Origin: Certhia americana
Lineage: Eukaryota > Chordata > Aves > Passeriformes > Certhiidae
Assembly (NCBI GenBank): GCA_018697195.1
Contig: CM031879.1
Coordinates: forward strand, 48,562,509-48,626,508
Reading direction: 5' to 3'
DNA: 64,000 nucleotides
Shown here: in pieces, positions 58,049 to 64,000 of the stretch
Layout of the letters: every line of letters begins with the position of its first letter
Position numbering within the stretch: position 1 is the first letter of the stretch
Position numbers and translations under genes: made by a program
The notes under the pieces: model-generated
Seen by the model: the letters and a program-made list of their open reading frames with translations, nothing else
Told to the model about the DNA's origin: nothing
The model's database searches: none

Positions 58049-61019
58049 GCTTGAGCCTAGGTGTGTTGCAGGGACAAATAAGGAGGACAAGAGATTGTGT
58101 AACAGGTGATCTAGTCTGGTTTTTCTTTGGAAATCAAGCCTATGGTAGTTCTATCTTATCTTTTTATTGACTAGACTATTGCAGCTGACTCTGAGTTAAC
58201 TATTTGAGTTAATGCTTTAACTTTCAGGAAACTCACAGCAAACACTTGCCACCATTTGGCAGTACTTTTGAACAACACTGAGCTTAACATTGCTGCTAAC
58301 AGCCTTGCAGGGCTGGAGAATTTAACTTCTGATTCTGTCTGAATCCTATAATTACTTGGATGAGAAAAACAAGGTGTGTGAGAGAAAGCTCAAAGCGATT
58401 AACAAACTGTTTGGGCCGACAACCTGGCTGGGCTGGTGAAAGGCCCTGCCTAAGGCAGCGTCAGTGGGGGCCATTTCTCTGTTGACATGGAGCTGGTCTT
58501 TGTTTTGTTCTTTGCACAGGAGGAATCATATTTGTTGATAAAGCAAAGGATTTACTGGCCAGGCTGCCAAGGTCAGACCTCACTGGAAACAAACTGGCCC
58601 AAACTGTCCCCTTCAGATGATCACATATACACAGCCCCCTGTGTGCTGCAAGCCATCCTCAGTTTTCCATCCTCCACCAGCCCTTGAAGCTGGTCCTGGC
58701 ATAGTACTCGTAGTAAAGACAGCAAAGCTCTCCCTCCCTCCTTGCAGATACTGTGAGCCAGAGCAGCTGGAGATTAACTCGGAGTTCAGCAGGCAGGCAC
58801 AAACATCTTGGGGAAAGGAGCAGCTGTGCTAGGGTTTGATGCAAGCGTAAAGCCAACAGAAACAAATGGAAAACCTCCACTTGCCTGGAATCAGGAGCCT
58901 TGGACAAGACTGTGGGGACAGAGGAACTGTGCCTGACTCTTGGGGGACCCTTGGCATTGGGTTCAAAACATGCATGGAGAAGAGAAGTGGGCTTAGCTGA
59001 GCGTTGCTCCCCTTGGGAAAGCACTGCCTGCCATGTCCTCTTAAAAAAGAAGCAAGAAACATTAAAAGCTGACAAAGCTACTGTTAAATAGACAGACTTG
59101 GGAAGGAGAGAGCAAATGCTTGACAGATAAGACAAGGATTCACTGTGCTTAACTACAAAAGGGAAAACAAACTGCACCCTTGCTGAAGAGAGGAAACATC
59201 TTCCCAGCTGACATGGAAAAAACAGCTGCTGCTGAGGAACTACCCGTTGCTCCAGCTCCCTTCAATCAGGAAAGACCAGCATCACATTCAGGTGGCATAA
59301 AAATTGCTGTGCAACCCCTCTTTAACCACTACATAAATACACTGCTGGCACTGCTTCCTGCTTGCACCTCCTGATATTAACACCGCTGTGGGAATCCCTG
59401 AAGCTTTCCCCAGCAGTAGGCTAACAGGGAGCTGAATTAAAAACCTGGCACAGAAAATACTCTTTTGCTCTGAGTCCTGTCCTGTGGTGGAAATCTTGCA
59501 AAGTGCTTGAGGAATCTCAAAGCTGTCCCCAAACCCCTCCTCCTACTGTCCACCAGTTACATTGTTCTGAAGGATTCCCACAGAGAACCACATACGTGAG
59601 TCTTCAGCATTTATCTCAGAGAAACAGTTGGGGCTTTCACATAATGAACCCTGAAGTGTGCTGGCACTTTAACAGCTGAATGACACTGTAGCTCTACTTT
59701 TCCTTAGAAGGAAGCAATAAAATAACTATTTTATACTGCCCCTTAATTACACAATGCGAAGTCACTGTGTTTTTTCCTGTTCTGTAGGATGGAAAGGCAA
59801 GAAAGTTGATTATTGTCGGGTATGTGACGCTGTTCCCCTACTTTTCCTGCTTATGCAGGAAAATGGAGAGTCTTTACTAGAAGTGTTTACTGAGCAGGAA
59901 CACTGAAAATGCAGGGGAAATTGCCCAGCCTGAAACCTGAGGAGGTCAGGAGCAGCACAGCCTCTGTAATCTCTGGAATAAAATGAAATGCCCGTTTTTA
60001 TTGATCGTAACTGACCAACAGTTCTTTACCAGATTACATTCAAGTGACATCACCTCTAGCAGCATGCCAGCTGTGAGATCAGCCCAGCCAAAATGGGAGG
60101 CACCCACCTCAGGGGACCAGTACCACCTTGTACTGTGGCCCAGGCTCCAGGGTGACAGAAGCAGGTGGGACCAGCAATGTCAGCCAGCAGCACTGCAGTT
60201 GCAGCAGGACTTGGATCACCACTCCCCTGGTTCCTTCAGAGGTCATAAATCGTTACTGCAGAGGTGCAGAAAAAAAATTACCTGGCTGCTCATATGCCAG
60301 GGAGGTGAAATGGAGCAAAGCCAAAGCAGATTTAAGAGCGACTGAAGGAAACAGAAGCTGTGGCTAAAAAAAAAAAAAAAAGCAGCTTGTACATGGTTAT
60401 TAAGCATTTACAATGTTCTCATGCCGCTTAGATAAGCAAGCTGAAATTAAACAGTACAGCAGTCATCAGTGCTGGTGCTGTACTCTGCCTGCAAGCACAG
60501 GAGGAGGCTGGGAGCACTGAGAAGCCAGGTTGACATGAAACAGGTGTATATGAGGAGGAGGAGAAAGAGGAAGAAGAGGTTGGAAGGGCTGAAGGCTGCT
60601 TAGATAGAAGCCTACAGCCAACACCCTTAGTCCAAAGATCAGGTTAACTGAAGTAAAAAGGCTGCCTTCTGGCAGGGCTCACAGGTGTGAGCATATTAAT
60701 TATTAACAACAGGGAGAGGGAGGCTCTCAGGCTCCACAGCCAGGGGAGGGGTGAGAAAAGCACAGGGAGAGCAAGCACAGCTCAGGTTCCTTGTGTGCAG
60801 TTGTTTATCTGTGCCTGAGAGGTGAGTCTTCCCTCTGGCCCCTGAGATCCAGCAGCACTCAAAGACAGTCCTACAGGCAGCACTGAAAGCCCAATGGAAA
60901 GAATCCCCTATTTTGTTTTCCAGCACATTACCTTTTAGTAGGGATCAAGTCATAACCTGCACTTTCCCAACCCATCATTAGAAACTGTGCTGCTGATACT
61001 CCCAACTCACCTCTCTGGA
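58049..61019. other. intergenic downstream of TXN2
   Basis: No gene recognised. A perfect 9-bp hairpin lies at 59842-59863 and an A tract at 60367-60381. The longest minus-strand frame (172 codons, 58659-59177) shows no known domain. Confidence 0.55.
59842..59863. repeat. 9-bp inverted repeat (4-base loop)
   Basis: TTTTCCTGC, then TTAT, then GCAGGAAAA: exact arms. The core TTTCCTG/CAGGAAA is shared with the hairpin at 56495-56517. Confidence 0.85.
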
Positions 61020-61682
61020 CAGACAGATTTGTGAGAATCAAGTTTTATTCTCCCAGCTAGACAGCAGTGACTGATAAAGTTCTCTACTGCAGACATACAA
61101 AAGGAGATCCATAAAATACTTTTCCCTATTTTCTCTTATAAAATTATGATGGGAGCTCATGGATTTGTGGAGGAGTTGTACCTGTCCCAGCAACACAAGG
61201 ACAGAGGAAGAAAGAGACAGGTTTCACAGACAAGGCAGAGGTATTCTCAGCTTTAAAGGAACCCACCCAGGGCAGGTATGTACCATCATCTTGCAGGGAG
61301 CAGCTGCCCTCTGCTCTGGGCTATCAGATGTGAGGCAAAGACAAAAACATTCTTCCTCTTAACTCAGTGGCGGCAGCAGCAGCAGCAGCTCTGCACGTCA
61401 GCTCTTGGCTGATAAACACAGTCTCCTAATTCCAGCCACATTCCCTGTTTTGAGAATAAGCAGCCCTGCTCCTCAGCACCCTTTACAACTACTGCTGCTC
61501 ATGAGAAGGGGGAGAAGAAGGGAAGGGTTACAACATTTTCCATCTCCTAAAAACACCAAAACAGAAGAAACTCCCGGGTTGTACAAGGCAAGCAATTGAC
61601 CTGCCCTCAGCTCTCCCAGGCAAGGAATGCACAACATGGACGTGTCCAGAGGCAGAGGTACAGCCACCCTTTTACTTCAGGC
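61020..61682 (-). other. TXN2: TXN2 3' UTR (probable)
   Basis: Non-coding sequence directly after the TXN2 stop. The first canonical AATAAA on the minus strand lies at 61044-61049. It is followed by a T/G-rich stretch (TCTGTCTGTCC and GTGAGTTGGG) typical of downstream cleavage elements, so the transcript probably ends near 61.02-61.03 kb, a UTR of about 650 bases. The UTR contains five CTG triplets on the minus strand (61374-61388). A later AATAAA near 59996-60001 could give a longer form. Confidence 0.6.
61044..61049 (-). terminator. TXN2: TXN2 polyadenylation signal AATAAA
   Basis: TTTATT on the plus strand reads AATAAA on the minus strand, 634 bases past the TXN2 stop codon, with a T/G-rich element about 20-50 bases beyond. 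Confidence 0.55.
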
Positions 61683-61793
61683 TCAAATGAGTTTCTTGAG
61701 GAATGCCTCCAGCTGATCCTCATCCTTTATGCCCACAAATTTATCCACAACGTCTCCGTTCTTCATAGCCAGTACAGTTGGCACTGCTGACAC
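61683..61793 (-). CDS. TXN2: TXN2 last coding exon (mitochondrial thioredoxin)
   Basis: After the acceptor CTTGCCCCAG the minus strand encodes 36 residues, [20 protein letters not shown] through [10 protein letters not shown], then TGA. Known: TXN2 is the mitochondrial thioredoxin. It reduces protein disulfides through a CGPC site, is regenerated by TXNRD2 and feeds peroxiredoxin 3. This exon carries the end of the fold, including the conserved cis-proline in the V-P-T motif (residue 5 of the exon) that faces the active site, and the C-terminal helix. The CGPC exon and the mitochondrial targeting peptide lie beyond the right edge. As I recall the mammalian protein ends KKLIG; here the final Gly is absent, a trivial tail change. 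The exon begins on a codon boundary. Its position upstream of MYH9 in the same orientation matches vertebrate synteny. Confidence 0.95.
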   Translation of the reverse strand: MSAVPTVLAMKNGDVVDKFVGIKDEDQLEAFLKKLI

Positions 61794-64000
61794 CTGGGGC
61801 AAGAAAAACAGGGAGACAGGTGAGCAAAGCCTGCAGGAAGCCACCTGCACCTGGTTCCCCAATGGAAGTCTAAGGAAGTGGCTACAAGGGAGCTGAGCAT
61901 GCACTGCTCTAGGGTAAGATGTCTACATGCAAAACAGGTCAGCTGAGTTCCACGTTCCCCCTCTCTGCACTGACCTACACCACTCTGCTCAAGTCAAGGA
62001 TAAGTTGCTTTCTGAGTTTAAATAAGACTCAAATTTTTAAAGATAAAACCACAGCTAATACAAAACCCATCTCCAGTGCAAGTGTTGCTTCTCCTTCCAT
62101 TTGGTCCTATCATAAATGAACACATCTAGGATACATCTCAGACATAATGACCTTTTGACTTTTATGGCCAGGGCAGCATCAGATTGGACCCATGTTCTTC
62201 TCCAGACAGGACTGGAGCTCTAATTCTAACCTGCCCCACCACTGCACAGGCAGATTTTCTGCTCCATCATATTATAGCAATGACTATCCCCTCCAAGCCT
62301 TCCTCCTATCTACCCCACTCCTGTTTTCAGTGGTCTCTGGTCACTCACCAGTGGTCATTCACTGCAGATCCCTGATGATTACGTAAGAAGTGAAAAAGTC
62401 CCTCTGACCAGAGTTAGCAGGCAGCTGTGCTGCTGTGGGCACTGTTTTTTTAGCTCAGAACCAAGTTTTCTGGGAATTATCCAAGGGAACAGTGTTGAAA
62501 ATGACAATGCTCCCCAGGGATTTGCTGGTTGACTGGTGACAGCCAAGACCTCAGGGGTATGACTGAAAGAAGGAACAACCAGAGCTTGGAGAGCTGCAGC
62601 AGTGGAAGATCTGATCACATTTCTGACCCCACAGCTTTGATGCCCTTATCTCTGCAAAGTCTCCCCCACAAAACATCCTGTCCTTATCTTGCCTGCTGAC
62701 TCTCCTCCAGCCTGCGGAGCCTTTCCATGTGCACTGCCAGCCCTGCTGCCAACAAAGATCTGCAAATCCCTCTGGAAACCCATCAGAGGGATGCCTTTTT
62801 TCCCTCCCTCTGGGAGCCTGACATGAAAGGGACATTTTGTCTTCCCTTCCCACTCGGTTCCAGCTGGGCAGTCCAGCGTGGCTCCCCAGTGTCCTTCAGG
62901 GCTTGTGCAGTCTCATCTGAAGGGAGGGATGGGAGCATCGGGACTGCTCAATGCACAATCTTCAGCTCCTCCTAGTGACTGCAGGGAGCAGATCCAGAGG
63001 GCTTGGGCCCCAGCACCAGCGATTGTGCCAACGCATTCCCTTGCTATTTTAGGAGAGAGAAAGGATGCATTGCACTCAGCTGCTCCCTCCATGAGAAGAC
63101 CAAACCTCCACTGAGCTTCCCTCTGGTTTTGCACGGTGGGTTAATATAGAGCAGAGCTGTCCCAGTCCCATCCAAAAACACAAGAGCTGGCCCCTATTAG
63201 GGCCAGGGTGAGCAACAGGCAACTCTTGGAATACCTACAGAGAAGCAGCCAACACCAAGGCCTTGCAGGCTGACCAGTGCACCCACAAGCTTCATTTGGT
63301 TTCAATCCCTCTGTCTCTTTCCCTCTTCGTGCTGGTGAGCAAATCCCAAGAAAAAGTGGAAGGTCTAGGGCTGGTGCTGCAAAGCCAGATGAGAACCAGG
63401 GGGCACAGAACAACTTTCCTCTGCTCAGAAAACACAATGTTTTTGTCAGCTTCCTTCCTGCCAGCTGCAGCCAGGGCAGCCTGTTAACGGCATGTACTTT
63501 GTTTTGCTGGTTGAGAAGCAAATGTCATGGGAATTTCTAGAATGCAAAGTTGAGGGCATTTTTTCCTTTTTTTTTTTTTCCCCTGTCTTTTTTTAGGTCC
63601 CATGTGCACTGAACCTAAACAAACTTTCCTTCTCCCTGAAGAGTATTTCTACAGAAAAAATCAGTCTGGCTTTGATTAGTGTTGACCACACAGATAAATA
63701 AACAAACATGGCCATCCAGGCTATTCCTGGCAAAACCCATACCAAGGGAATTCTCTCTCACATCTGAAATTTTTATACAAGCTCGGATGCCACACAACAG
63801 AGCAGAGGGAAGGATCTCACCCAGGCCTTACCCAGGAGGTAACAGGATGGAGCTCCATTGATGAATGAACATCCCTGTACCCACCAGCTCTCCTGAGCTG
63901 CCCACCCACAGTGGCCAGAGAAGGGGCTGCCTTTTCCTGGTCACCTCACACAGAGGCAACTGGCTAAGGCAAGAGATGAATCTAAAGAATTTTAAGAGAC
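61794..64000 (-). other. TXN2: TXN2 last intron (partial)
   Basis: About 2.2 kb upstream of the last exon. I looked for the preceding exon, which should carry the CGPC active site and the KVDIDDHTDLAIEYE region, and did not find it, so the intron extends past the right edge. A pyrimidine tract at 63560-63597 on the plus strand is low complexity. No repeats or RNA genes recognised. Confidence 0.75.

Noticed and set aside
61374..61388. Five CTG triplets (minus strand) in the probable TXN2 3' UTR
   Set aside because: Five repeats is far below lengths with any known repeat-expansion behaviour, so it is ordinary low complexity.

Overview
This is vertebrate nuclear DNA, most likely from a bird and probably a songbird. 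Three things support that: split genes with canonical GT/AG introns, several CR1 LINE fragments (the dominant avian retroposon), and a solo retroviral LTR of a type I recall from passerine genomes. No operons, CRISPR arrays, phage genes or other prokaryotic features are present. Nearly all open reading frames in the window are chance frames in non-coding DNA.

Two genes can be identified from protein homology, both on the minus strand. (1) MYH9, non-muscle myosin heavy chain IIA, fills the left 38 kb. Its CpG-island promoter lies near 38.15-38.4 kb, a 15.6-kb first intron follows, and coding exons 2-6 lie at 22235-22588, 17316-17472, 7117-7144, 6290-6383 and 1224-1316. They encode about residues 1-235 of a roughly 1,960-residue protein: the SH3-like N-terminus and the first part of the motor, including the P-loop GESGAGKT. 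The gene runs off the left edge. (2) TXN2, mitochondrial thioredoxin, contributes only its last coding exon (61683-61793) and a 3' UTR ending near 61.03 kb; the rest lies beyond the right edge. The order MYH9-TXN2 in the same orientation matches the conserved vertebrate arrangement known from human chromosome 22.

Between them, 38.8-61.0 kb is intergenic. It holds CR1 fragments, a solo LTR, long A/T and G homopolymer tracts, and a candidate SRF-type (CArG) regulatory cluster about 11 kb upstream of the MYH9 promoter. The left 37 kb looks AT-rich. The 37.5-38.7 kb island is extremely GC-rich, and DNA from about 47 kb onward looks more GC-rich than the MYH9 introns.

The most consequential anomaly is one extra C in a C-run within MYH9 coding exon 2. 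It shifts the frame after residue 78 and ends the protein after 81 residues. All downstream exons are intact and in the expected phase, so an assembly or base-call error at the homopolymer is the likeliest cause. I found no convincing novel biological system. The best regulatory leads are the paired CArG-like sites at 49.19-49.23 kb and a Lys/Glu-rich 48-codon frame at 37.1 kb that I could not identify.
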